Shown piece after piece: positions 1-8,865 of a stretch of DNA of 64,000 bases (position 1 is the first letter of the stretch; every line of letters starts with the position of its first letter). The stretch covers positions 52,303,058 to 52,367,057 of the forward strand of contig OU862919.1 in NCBI GenBank assembly GCA_917880885.1, read 5' to 3'. Source of the stretch: Limnephilus marmoratus. Lineage: Eukaryota; Arthropoda; Insecta; Trichoptera; Limnephilidae. The notes beneath the pieces were generated by a model, which was not told the DNA's origin, did not search any database, and worked only from the letters and a program-made list of their open reading frames with translations. The translations under genes were made by a program, and so were the position numbers.

Positions 1-339
1 GTCAAAATCTTCAATCTTATAAAAAATATACCAAAATTTGGCTAAAAAACACTGAAACAGATATTTTTTCCTTATAAGTTTAAATAAAGTCATTAAGTAT
101 ATCTATCATTGGACAGCTTTTAGAGAAGATTTATAATATTGTTTGCTAGTTTATTTTGTTTGTTTTTTATCTTTTTAAATTGCACTTGTAACATATATTC
201 TTACAAAACTTACAAATACAATAATAACAGTGCAGACTGTTATTATGCTGTTTTTAAATGCATTTATTCAGTTACTTTTTTTAAAATCCCTAATTTATGT
301 ATACTTAAAATATTCACTATAACCATAGAAATAAAAATA

Positions 340-693
340 ATCTATATATCTCCCAATAATTTTTCAATAGAACTCAATATTATTAAAGAAATTGCTATCA
401 ATAATGGATACAGCACCAATTTAATTGAAAACATTCTTAATAAAAAATACAAGAATAAATTCCTTAAATCATATATCTATCCTGTACAAAAGGATCATGA
501 AGGGAAAAAATGGAGGAAATTTATGTATTTTAATAATAAAATTTCTAATTCCTTGACAAAGAATGTACCAAATTAAATTCTTCCTGTATTTTATGCAAAT
601 AACAAACTTAAAAATTACATTGTAAATAATAAAGATAGAGATTCAAAAATAAAAAAAATCTGGAATCTATAAATTGAAGTGTAACGATTGTGG
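340..693 (+). pseudogene. Penelope-like element fragment (PLE C): linker before the GIY-YIG domain
   Basis: The plus-strand frame at about 360-575 matches, segment by segment, the region of PLE A (minus, 1363-1710) that joins the RT thumb to the endonuclease: an IIKEIAINNGY-like block, a YIYPV-like block and an NSLTKNV-like block. A few codons after a stop at 574 another frame reads SGIYKLKCNDCG, the CxxC segment that precedes the GIY-YIG domain in PLEs. It then stops dead in a T-run at about 694. The endonuclease and everything upstream of the linker are missing, so this is a truncated, frame-broken relic. The assignment rests on similarity to the other PLE pieces in this window and on knowledge of the family. 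Confidence 0.7.
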
Positions 694-785
694 TTTTTTT
701 TTTTTTTATTATATAATCAATAATATTATTATTAAATTAATAAAAACATTTTATTTTTAAACAAGTTCTGCTGTGTAATTATTGT

Positions 786-830
786 TACACGTGACAGCTG
801 TTTCGCCTTCTGAAGGCATTATCAAACTGT
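786..830 (-). ncRNA. Decayed hammerhead ribozyme of PLE A
   Basis: On the minus strand the order is a TTGATAA core (consensus CTGANGA, two changes), stem II GCCTT/AAGGC with a CAG loop, then GAAA, a very short stem III (A-T, C-G) and a GTC cleavage triplet. Stem I pairs only partly. PLEs are known to carry minimal hammerheads of this shape in their terminal repeats. It lies about 210 bp downstream of the PLE A endonuclease stop, the position expected for that element. The core substitutions suggest it is inactive. Confidence 0.65.
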
Positions 831-1033
831 GGTCGTGCCACATACAGACGATATATTTATACTATTTCTAGAGAGGTATTTATTATGATTCATTTCCAAT
901 TTCTGATTAAAAATGACTGAGACACTAATGGTTATTATTTTCCCAATTAGTGTAATTTCCCACTTCGACTGATAGTCTAATTATATTGTGAGTCATTTGC
1001 AAATGCTGACACATGGTTTCTTTTCAAGCATAA

Positions 1034-1927
1034 TTAATTATTTTGAATTGGTTTGAAAATATTTAGAAGCGGAGAGTGAATTATATTTTTTTGTTCGTTT
1101 ATTAAAATCGCTTTAGGATTATTATTATGTTTGTTGATTTCCAGCTGCTCTAAAAGATCAAGTTTACGTCCTTTATTTTGGATGTGTAAAGGAGTTGGTT
1201 TATTATCATCGCTAAGTGAGTGATTCTCTTCTAGGAGGTGTCTGGCAAATTGAGATTGAATTTTATTATTATTTTTAAATGATCGTATGTGCTCTTTGAA
1301 TTTAGTATTAAAGGACCGGCCAGTTTGTCCAACATAAACAGCGTTCGTCACACTGGAGTTTATTATATGCCGCTATTTTTTAGTTTCGGTGTTTTACTTT
1401 TCGAGTTTTTAAGGGATGATCCCAGATTATGATTAGTGCGGAAGGCAATGTCTAATCCACAATTTTTGAGAACTTTAGCAATTTTATTAGATGTAGGTCC
1501 AACAAATTCCAAACACGCAAATTTATTATTCGTTTTATTATTAATCGTTGGGTAAATTGAGTTAAGGTTAATTTTGTGTTTTTTATGACTAATTATTTTA
1601 TCAATGTCTCTACCCTTGAAGCCGTTATTTTTTGCGATTGATAAAATTATATTTTTTTCCTTTTTGTATGCTTTATTGTCAAGCGGGATGTTAGTAAGTC
1701 TGTGTATCATCGAGTGATAAGCAGATAATTTATGTGACCATGGGTGTAAAGATTTAGAATTAATGGTCGTATCGGTAAAAGTAGGCTTACGGAAAATTTC
1801 AAATGTATGTTTATTATTTTCTCTGCCGATTGTTAAGTCTAAAAAATTAATTTTATTATTACACTCTCTTTCGACCGTAAAGCAGATTTTACGGTTGATG
1901 GAGTTAGCTAATGAAACGAAAAGGTCT
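1034..1927 (-). pseudogene. Penelope-like element (PLE A), 3' half: RT thumb, linker and GIY-YIG endonuclease
   Basis: Read on the minus strand from 1927 down: QLDLFVSLANSIN, NKINFLDLTI and HSMIHRLTNIPL (RT thumb region of PLEs), a linker, and then a GIY-YIG endonuclease starting VYVGQTGRSF with a conserved K-EH and a later LEQLEI block, ending at 1034. The frame is broken between SGI (about 1363) and VYVG (about 1350), where the sequence reads through stops in one frame and C-x-x-x-C-like codons in another. The upstream RT portion is not missing: it continues at 4992-5105 beyond an inserted element. The protein would have been a reverse transcriptase/endonuclease copying RNA at nicked target DNA. 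This copy is dead. Confidence 0.8.
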
Positions 1928-2129
1928 AATTGAGGGGTACAGAATCAAAGGCAGCATTCTCCAAAAAGCGTTATTTTGAGAAAACCAAAAAAAACGTTTC
2001 ATTTCAACAATTTTCACGTATTTATAAGTTTATAATTTTATTCAAAAGGGGAAACTGCGTATCTATTATAATTTCCAAAGTAGAATTTGTTTATTGTATT
2101 GATTGATTAGTTATAACGGATTTAATTAT

Positions 2130-2214
2130 GGAGATTGCTGCATTTGATACTCACCTAAGGAGAATGCTGCTTTTGTTTCTCACACGTGTGGAGAAAGCTG
2201 ACTTTGATACTGAC
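2130..2214 (+). repeat. Subterminal repeats of the 3-kb TIR element (left cluster)
   Basis: Three imperfect units begin at 2130, 2159 and 2190, each close to GGAGAATGCTGCTTTTGAT followed by CTCAC or similar. Two more units lie near the right end at 4777 and 4809, and the TIRs themselves carry the same core. Subterminal motif clusters are often transposase-binding sites in cut-and-paste elements; that role is inferred here. Confidence 0.7.
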
Positions 2215-2445
2215 AAATAAATATGACGTCACAATAATGGACCGACCAAATCACAGGGAAGTTCGTGATTATTATTATGATTTTAATTTTAGTATAATTA
2301 AAATAAAAATAGGTTTTGTAATGTACTCATACAGTATTGAATTTGGGAGGTGTGTATGGGTACCGCCACCCCGGGAACCATTTACTGGATAAACAATATC
2401 TACCTCTGCCATAGATATGACTTTAGATTTTCACAGCCAAAAGTA

Positions 2446-2608
2446 TTTTCGTTATTTGTTATTGGGGTGTTATGCCGTGTAGTGCTACCTCCTTCTTTTG
2501 CCAAAGTTTCGGACACTGCAACGCTGTCCCAAACATTTGCTTTGGCACTTTGGCTAAAGAAGGAGGTAGCGCAACACGGCATAACACCCCAAAAACAAAT
2601 AACGAAAA
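2446..2608. mobile_element. 163-bp MITE with long inverted repeats
   Basis: Both halves form a long inverted repeat. The outer arms (from TTTTCGTTATTTGTT inward) pair with one mismatch over more than 20 bp, and the inner arms (GCTACCTCCTTCTTT against AAAGAAGGAGGTAGC) pair again after a small offset. A partial copy of the right half occurs at about 29700-29775, so this is a dispersed family. I see no clear target-site duplication. Confidence 0.7.
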
Positions 2609-2710
2609 CCTCTGTTCAAGTGGTTCGCTACGTTTAGTGACTTAGCTGGGATGCCCGGGTTTATGAAGTGAGGTTTGTCCGAGTCTTGGCGGCGGATGCG
2701 TCTGCCCACC

Positions 2711-3744
2711 CAAGGGCGTAGCTTGGATTTTGTTAAGGGGGGGGGCAGGTGTAGACAAACCAAGAATATATCTAAGGTAAATGCTGCAACAAAATAATAC
2801 ATACTGGGGGGGGGGGGGGGGGGGCTGGAGAATTTCAGAAATAGTCATTGTTGATCTTGGCAATGTTTTAACACGACGCAGTGTAGAGAAGGACCTCTAT
2901 ATGTTACTTGTAGTGCAAGATTGTGCCAAGGAAATAAGTTGCGGGAAAGAAAATGTTCGCCTCCTTAAAACACTTCAGTAAAATCTAGTTTTTCGAGATC
3001 TTTTCTGGTTGTTCTGCCATTTTTTATACCATAGTTCGGCTTCTTGATTAAAATTAACTAAATCGTAGTATAAGCAAAAACTTTGCGCTTTTTCTTTAAA
3101 ATCAATTAACGACGTATTCAACATTGCATTGTACAGGAATGTATTGACATTAATCCGAAAGCAGGCAAATTTTGGTCACCAAAACGCTGCTCCAGTGCAG
3201 ATATTAGGGAATCTAAATAAGGAATGATAATCGATCGCTTCCAAAAATCGCATGGAGTCTCAGCAAGGTCCAAGGTCTCAAGGACCGATGTTGTTGGCAA
3301 GATAAAATGCATGGGACTTGTATATCAGTTCCAAAGGCTGCAGTTTTAATTGAAATATCTAAAATATTTTGGCTCTCTATGTCTACGTTGCTTCGATGAT
3401 CTTTTATAACAGAAATTATACCTTTAATTTGACTCATACATGCGTACATATTGATAGTTTCCGATTGTAAAGCATTGGCAATAGGTTCCAATATGCCTGA
3501 GTACTTGGCTATCAATTGAACAAATAAAATGAAAACTGATTTAATAACAGCGCAATGCAACTGATAGGCACGTTTTCTTGATGCTTCATTAATCATGATC
3601 AACTAAAAAGGTAATAATAAAAATTAAATTGATTCTCACAAACAATAGGCTACCGACGTAAACTTTACGGTTTGTGAGCATTCCTGCACCTCTAGGGGGG
3701 GGGGGGCAGCTGCCCCCCTCTGCCCGTACCTCGCTACGCCCTTG
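2711..3744. mobile_element. hAT-type DNA transposon, 1,034 bp (TSD TGCCCACC)
   Basis: The left end CAAGGGCGTAGC matches the inverted right end GCTACGCCCTTG (3733-3744). Both are flanked by an exact 8-bp duplication TGCCCACC (2703-2710 and 3745-3752), the duplication length of hAT elements. G-runs lie just inside each end. It splits a SINE-like repeat whose halves align with an uninterrupted copy at 28976-29320, giving independent support. It contains a broken hAT-family transposase on the minus strand. Confidence 0.85.
2970..3602 (-). pseudogene. hAT-family transposase remnant (ZMYM/DUF4371-like group)
   Basis: On the minus strand, ISVIKDHRSN, a FGTDIQVP block, then in a shifted frame FWKRSIIIPYLDSLIS and EQRFGDQN, then LVNFNQEAELWYKKW. 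This order is typical of domesticated-looking hAT transposases (DUF4371/dimerisation type) of arthropods. The frame shifts near 3310. The DDE catalytic N-terminal half and the C-terminal dimerisation region are absent or unrecognisable, so no active enzyme is encoded. It lies within the hAT element whose TIRs and TSD are given separately and is presumably its own decayed gene. Confidence 0.7.
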
Positions 3745-4063
3745 TGCCCACCTGCTGGATTGCAGGCCGGATCGGGAGAGAATAGTTGTGGGAGTCCCTT
3801 TGACTTCTCCAGCTGTGATCTCTCGAAACATCGCAGTGGGAGGGATAGATTTATACATCTGTCACTTCTGGACACACTGACCCCCAGATTCCTACCCACC
3901 CGTAATACCCTTTTCCTTCCTAGAACCTTCTCGCCTTCTTTTCCTGAAAAGACCTTCACACAGTATCCCCAAAGATGACAAAGGCCCTGAGTGGAATTAT
4001 TTTCCTCAGGGCCTTCTGTGTGGAGCTAATGTAAAAAAATACAAGAGTGCAGTTCGCACGCGG

Positions 4064-4255
4064 TACAAATGAAACCTGCAGAAAACTAAAGTAGACAAGA
4101 GTGGGGACAAGCATTGCACGAAGAGGAGATCAATTATTATCTTATTCTCTCGCAGCCTTAATCCTATAGATGTATGCGTTTGTCTATTTTTAGTGTCGCT
4201 TTTTTGTTTCATCGAGTTTCAAATCACAACGGTGCTAAAGAAGCTTTCACTTAAA
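4064..4255 (-). repeat. Partial copy of the TIR family also found at 25.2-26.1 kb
   Basis: This stretch aligns with 25840-26050: GCAGAAAACT-AAGTAGA-AAGAGTGGG, a CTCTCGCAGCC-TAAT block, GATGTATGC-TTTGTCT, TTTAGTGTCGCTTTTT and TCATCGAGTTTC. It is one half of that element with no second arm, so it is truncated. Confidence 0.65.
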
Positions 4256-4776
4256 AAAATAATAATATTAACAGAGAAAATTTAAAAAAAAGAAGAAAAA
4301 TAATGAAGGTTAATTATTTTGATAAAAATTGGCTTGAAACTCGCAAAATTTTCTACACTAAACATGTAATTCGGAATGTTTATGTGCAAGGCTATGAATC
4401 CTAGATTTAATTATAAAAGTAAAACATGTCTATGCATATTAATTTAATTTATCAATTTTAATTAACAAAAAAAAAAATCTTTTGCCACTCCACGCCTCTG
4501 AAATAAACGGTATTTTATGACAGCTCATCTTAGAATTTTGACTACTTTTTCTTTCCATTTTTCTGGATTCCTTGACTTCTTCCTTGCGTTTTTCTTGGGC
4601 ACGGATGAAGGGTGAGAGTTCATAATCACACTGGCGTCTTGTTTTTATTTCTAAATTCACTCCGAACTATTTAAAACAGTAAAATTATAGCGACAGATTC
4701 AACACACGACCATACAATTTTGTATGGGCGGCCATGTTGTCACGTGATCAAATGGAGGCTTACCATTGGTCAAATT

Positions 4777-4833
4777 GGAGAATGCTGGTTTTGCTTCTTA
4801 AGTGCGTTGGAGATTGCTGCCTTTGATACTAGC
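4777..4833 (+). repeat. Subterminal repeats of the 3-kb TIR element (right cluster)
   Basis: Two units begin at 4777 and 4809 and resemble the three units at 2130-2214 and the TIR core at 4957. Confidence 0.65.
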
Positions 4834-4991
4834 GCAGTTTTTAAAATGGATTTTTAAAGCATAAAGAGTTGGTTTTAATGCCAAATAACTGCTTTTCTAG
4901 GTAAAAGAGTGAATCATTAACAAAGTTGCATCATTAGTCCATTTTTGAAAAAAAGTGGAGAATGTTGCATTTGATTCTATACACCTCAATT

Positions 4992-5105
4992 GTCTGTTGG
5001 TACCTTTCCAACAGATCAAAATGTCATCAACATAATGCACATAGTAAATTATGTATTTGCTAAAGATTGAGTCTAAAATTTGATTTTCGATATAGTCCAT
5101 GACTT
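4992..5105 (-). pseudogene. PLE A, upstream part: reverse transcriptase active-site region
   Basis: The minus strand reads MDYIENQIL, then YVHYVDDILICWKGTNRQL. YVDD is the RT catalytic motif, and the (W)xG following it is typical of Penelope-like RTs. The frame continues, after excision of the 1932-4987 element, into PLE A at 1927. Upstream of about 5105 the RT is absent and a plus-strand PLE of a different family begins, so PLE A is 5'-truncated here, head to head with PLE B. Confidence 0.8.
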
Positions 5106-5388
5106 TTACATAGGTAAAACTTCGAGAACCTTCGAAATAAGGATTAAAGAACATAAGAAATCTTTAAACAACAACAGTTTCTCGGAGTTTGCCAAACATT
5201 TGGTGGAAACCAGTCACACCTTTGACTTCAATAGTGGAATAGAATTAATGCATTGTAATGTCAATGGCATTCAGTTGGATAAACTAGAATTTTTAGAAAT
5301 CCGAAAGAGTGTTAATGCGAATTTGAATATTATTATTAACCAAAAATTGTTCTTAAATGACCCAATATTAAACCTGTTCTCTTTGTAA
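5098..5388 (+). pseudogene. PLE B: GIY-YIG endonuclease domain, 5'-truncated
   Basis: The frame reads DFYIGKTSRTFEIRIKEH, then FAKHLVETSH, KLEFLEIRKS and a terminal LNDPILNLFSL stop. This is a full GIY-YIG endonuclease end (FYIG for YIG; the conserved R and KEH; the E in LEFLEI), the DNA-nicking domain of Penelope-like elements. It is clearly diverged from the PLE A endonuclease, so it is another family. RT and linker are missing upstream. The domain itself has no stop or frameshift from the first YIG residue to the natural end. A hammerhead ribozyme lies 130 bp downstream. Confidence 0.8.
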
Positions 5389-5515
5389 ATTGTCTCCCAT
5401 TGCCCCTCTCTCCTCTACCCACTCTCATATTTTCATTGATACCATTGTCTATGTCCATACTTTTTCAATTGACACCATTGTCTACGTCTATGATTTATAA
5501 TTAGTATCAATAAAA

Positions 5516-5560
5516 AAAACCCTGAAGAAGTGAGCATTCCTCACGAAACATGTTGGTTTT
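5516..5560 (+). ncRNA. Hammerhead ribozyme of PLE B (near-canonical)
   Basis: In order: stem I 5' strand AAAACC (5516-5521); core CTGAAGA (5522-5528); stem II GTGAG/CTCAC with a CATTC loop (5530-5544); GAAA (5545-5548); stem III of two pairs (A5548-T5553, C5549-G5552); cleavage after T5554; stem I 3' strand GGTTTT (5555-5560), fully complementary to the 5' strand. This is the minimal type known from Penelope-like elements, thought to self-cleave element RNA. All core residues are present, so activity is plausible. Confidence 0.85.
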
Positions 5561-5700
5561 GTAAACAATAAAAGTGGTAAAAACGAAGTAATTTATTAAT
5601 TTAAACCAATTAAGTTTATGTTTATATTTAGATTATGAATCAAGTGGTTATTAAACATTTATCGTAGGTATATGGTGTAAGCAAGTTATTAATAATCAAT

Positions 5701-5893
5701 ACTGGTCGGTGGTTGAGTGGGCATAGCGCTTGGGTCCCACCCGAGCGTCCCGTGTTCGATTCCTCGGCTGGCTAAGTCATCACAACACAAGCAACATTTT
5801 CGGCTTTCTGTGGTGGTAGTAGGAGATTTTCAAACATTGTTGGGTTATTCGTAACCCGGGAATGTTTGTCTTTCTTTTTAATAAAAAAAAATA
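5701..5893 (+). repeat. tRNA-derived SINE
   Basis: The head has an A-box-like TGGTTGAGTGGGCATAGCG and a B-box-like GTGTTCGATTCC at pol III spacing, followed by a body (AACACAAGCAACATTTTCGG) and an A-rich end at about 5877-5890. A diverged copy of head and body lies at about 39040-39140 on the minus strand. Confidence 0.75.
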
Positions 5894-6336
5894 CAGGAAT
5901 AATAGTTTCAAGTAGTTGTTTAAAGTGTTAATAGTACACAGTGTTAAGTAAAAGTTATTAAAAAGAAAATAACATACATCTTATTTTGACCTCCGTGTTT
6001 CAAGCCTTGTCCGATAACTTCGATTTTGGAGTCGAAGGAATTTTAATTATCTAAATATATAATTCATTTAAAAAAACAATTTAAAAAAAACTTTGTTTAG
6101 TGACAGAATATTTTATTTTTATTTTAAATACATAAACGGCTATACTGCCTTTTAAAAATAAACATATAATAGAGTACAAAAGTAAGAAAAATAGTATCAT
6201 TAATCATTACATTATAGTAGTTTTAAACTTAAAAATAACATACAATTATTTTATGTATCACAACAAAAAATAACAAAAAAGAACAATGAGAAATATCATC
6301 ATTTCATTTCAACATTTCCATATTGCGTATATAAAG

Positions 6337-7056
6337 TTACATTATGGAAAAAAAAAATTTGAGTGCATGTTTATATTGCGCTAATTTTAAGAAATAAATG
6401 TCGCCGATGTTAGCATATTCATTTCCCAAAATGTGTAATCGACTGATTGGTGAGTAATAATGTGATAATGTATGTGTGTTATTATAGTAGAACGGTAGAG
6501 TCAGTCTATTGTTAGCGCGACCAGGGCAATGAAATCGTATTAGTTCTATTAAATCAGGGGTATCCAGGACCGAGTGAATTATTTTATATAATATTAATAG
6601 ATCACAGATTTTTCTAGGATCTGATAAATTTACGAGATTAGTCCAGTTTAATAACAAATTATAGTCCACGGATTCTCTTGGAATACCTAATTTAAAATTA
6701 ATATACCTAAGGAATCTATGCTGGACTTTTTCAATCGCTTGAATATGGATATTGTAATGTGAAGCCCAAATCGTAGAATTATATTCTAAAATGCTTCTCA
6801 CTAGCGTTATGCATAAAATGCGAATAGTATCAATGTTACAAAATTGTTTGGTTATTCTAATAATAAATCCTAAAATCTTCATTGCTCTATTAATAATATT
6901 ATTTATATGGCTAATAAATGTAAGTTTTGAGTTAAAGATAATACCTAGATCATTTATTGTTTCTACTGAGTTTAATATAATTTTGTCAAGATTGTATTCA
7001 TAAATGGTCGGTTTCTTTATTTTATAAAATCTTATTATTTGACATTTACTAATTAT
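6337..7056 (-). pseudogene. LINE A: end of RT and C-terminal region
   Basis: The minus strand reads LNISKCQIIRFYK, then NDLGIIFNSKLTF, INRAMKILGFIIR, LEYNSTIWA and EKVQHRFLRYI, down to the stop at 6337. These are the post-catalytic RT and thumb motifs of Jockey/CR1-group LINEs. They match LINE B motif for motif (IGKCQIISFYK, RDLGVIFHENLQF, AMRILGFIL, LEYNSSVW, EKVQNKFLRYI). The segment is cut from the catalytic RT part by the insertion at 7057-7628. Confidence 0.8.
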
Positions 7057-7628
7057 TTAAGGAATTCCAAGTACCTTCTTTCAAAGATCTGTACAATAGA
7101 AATGCATTGATTCAAATTATAAAAGAAAAAGGAAAGTGTCAATTTATAACTGAAAACCGTACAAGACATAAACATATTTTTTCATGCCCAAAATTAAACA
7201 CTTCCTTCGCACAAAAGTTTTATACTTCTCAAGGAAGACTTATTTTCAACCGACTACCGAATGAAATTAGAAAAATTAATGATAAAATCCAATTAATAAA
7301 CACTGTTAAAAAACATTCTAAAGATAATCTCAAAAAAAAAAAAAGTTTCCGACTAATCTAATCTCAAGAATAACTTATAACTCAGTTTCCTAGTGATACT
7401 CCATTCTTCAAATAAGTTAAATTTTGTTTTGTTTTTAATAACTAATTACAATAATTCTAGATAAATTATCCAAATAAAAAAAATTGTTTGATAGTTGATA
7501 AATACTTATAATTACATAACACCGAACTTACAACTTATTGTTTTTTTACATTCACATTGTAATTTAAGAACTTATGATATAATATAGCATTAAAAAATGT
7601 ACACAAATTATTCCAAAAAAAAAAAAAA
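7057..7628 (+). mobile_element. 5'-truncated LINE tail inserted in LINE A
   Basis: The plus-strand frame 7107-7361 resembles the C-terminal end of LINE proteins (PNEIRKINDKIQL-NTVKKH, comparable to the last 40 residues of LINE C). It is followed by a 3' UTR and an A-run at 7615-7628. It interrupts LINE A between NKLAL and NISKCQI, which are adjacent in LINE B-like proteins. Only the 3' end was inserted, as expected of incomplete target-primed reverse transcription. Exact borders are uncertain by several bases. Confidence 0.7.
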
Positions 7629-8856
7629 TAGTGCCAGTTTATTGCATATACACCAATTAAACAAGTTGTTTAAATTTTTTTGTAAAATTATGCAATCAGA
7701 AATATTTTTAATTTTTTTATATAATTTTAAATCATCAGCAAATAACAGGATATCAACATCGGAAAAAACGTCTACAATGTCATTAATAAATAAAATAAAC
7801 AATATTGGTCCTATATGGGAGCCCTGTGGCACACCACTAGTTGCAGAAAAGACATCCGATATACGTCATTTAACTTTACAAACAGTTGCCTATTTGTTAA
7901 ATAACTCTCTACCCATTTAAGAAAGTTCCCGGTTATACCCATACTCCTTAATTTATTTATCAATATTTTATGACAAACTTTATCGAACGCCTTGCTGAAG
8001 TCAGTATATATCGAATCTACTTGACATTTATCTGCAAATGCATTCGCTATAAAGTTTTCATAAATCAGTAGATTTGTCAGAGTTGATCTATTCTTAATGA
8101 AACCGCGTTGAAACCTTGTTATAATCCCATTTAATTTAAAAATAATTTTATCCAAAATATTTTTTTCAAACAGTTTTGGAATAGTTGACTGTATACACAC
8201 AGGTCTATGGTTGCGTGTATCGCATTTGTCACTTTTTTTAAATATGGGTGTGATGTAACTATTTTTCCATGCAATTGGAAAATATCCCGATGACAATGAC
8301 ATATTAAAAATTAAATAGAGGGGATACGACAAGGCAGGTATACAGTGTTTCAATAGAATTGGTGGTATATTGTCAGGACCCGAACTTTTTTTTACATCTA
8401 ATTTGTTAATATGGGTTTTAATTTCATTTATATCTATGTGAATGTTAGAAATTTGTAAATTGATGTTAGATGAAAAAAAAAGGAATTTCACTATTATCAA
8501 TTGTGTTGTCATATACATCTTTAAAAAATGAAGCAAATAAATTAACAATAGTTTCTGCATTATTTCAATTTATGCCGTCATAAAACATGCTAGCAGGTAT
8601 ATCTATTTCATTTCTTTTTAATGACTTGGAGTACTTCCATAAAGTGTTGATGTCGTTATTTGCAATTGAATTTTCCACATTATTTAAGTATTCTTTGTAA
8701 CAGTTTTTAGGAAGATCGTGACATTGGCGTCGAATTGAATTGAATTGAATATAATCTTTAATTGATTTAGAATTTTTGCACTTTTTATGTATTTTCTTCT
8801 TCAATAGAGTCAAGTCAATTAAATCTTTATTGAACCGGGGAAAACATTATTTTTAC
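7629..8856 (-). pseudogene. LINE A: reverse transcriptase domain
   Basis: From 8856 down: FNKDLIDLTLLKKKIHKK, an LWKYSKSLK block, KKSSGPDNIPP, ITPIFKKSDK, NHRPVCIQSTIPKLFEK, RGFIKNRST, IYTDFSKAFDK, and after a frameshift near 7850 PQGSHIGPILFILFIND and LLFADDLKLY (catalytic FADD). A stop lies between the first block and the RT proper (about 8565). The order and motifs are those of RT1-RT7 in APE-type LINEs. At least one frameshift plus one stop make it inactive. Confidence 0.8.
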
Positions 8857-8865
8857 ATTTAATGT

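Larger units (their letters stand above)
2612..4041 (+). repeat. SINE-like dispersed repeat, split by a hAT element
   Basis: The parts 2612-2710 and 3753-4041 align collinearly with 28976-29320 (shared GAGGTTTGTCCG, TCTTGGCGGC, GGATCG-GAGAG, CCTTCACA blocks). The 3' end carries an imperfect hairpin GGCCCTGAGTGG...CCTCAGGGCC at about 3990-4018 and an A-run at 4031-4037. An inverted partial copy of this 3' end is at 24385-24475. No protein is encoded. I recognise no family name; A-tail and size suggest a SINE or LINE-derived tail. Confidence 0.6.
1932..4987. mobile_element. 3,056-bp terminal-inverted-repeat element inserted in PLE A (TSD AATT)
   Basis: The ends 1932-1962 and 4957-4987 are inverted copies matching at 27 of 31 positions, and both are flanked by AATT (1928-1931 and 4988-4991). 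Removing the element and one AATT rejoins the PLE A reading frame without a frameshift (GTNRQL then DLFVSLAN), which fixes the borders. Relatives of the terminal motif recur inside each end. No transposase of its own is visible; the hAT fragment inside belongs to a separately nested element with an 8-bp TSD. The terminal GAGG and 4-bp AATT duplication do not identify a superfamily for me. Confidence 0.8.
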
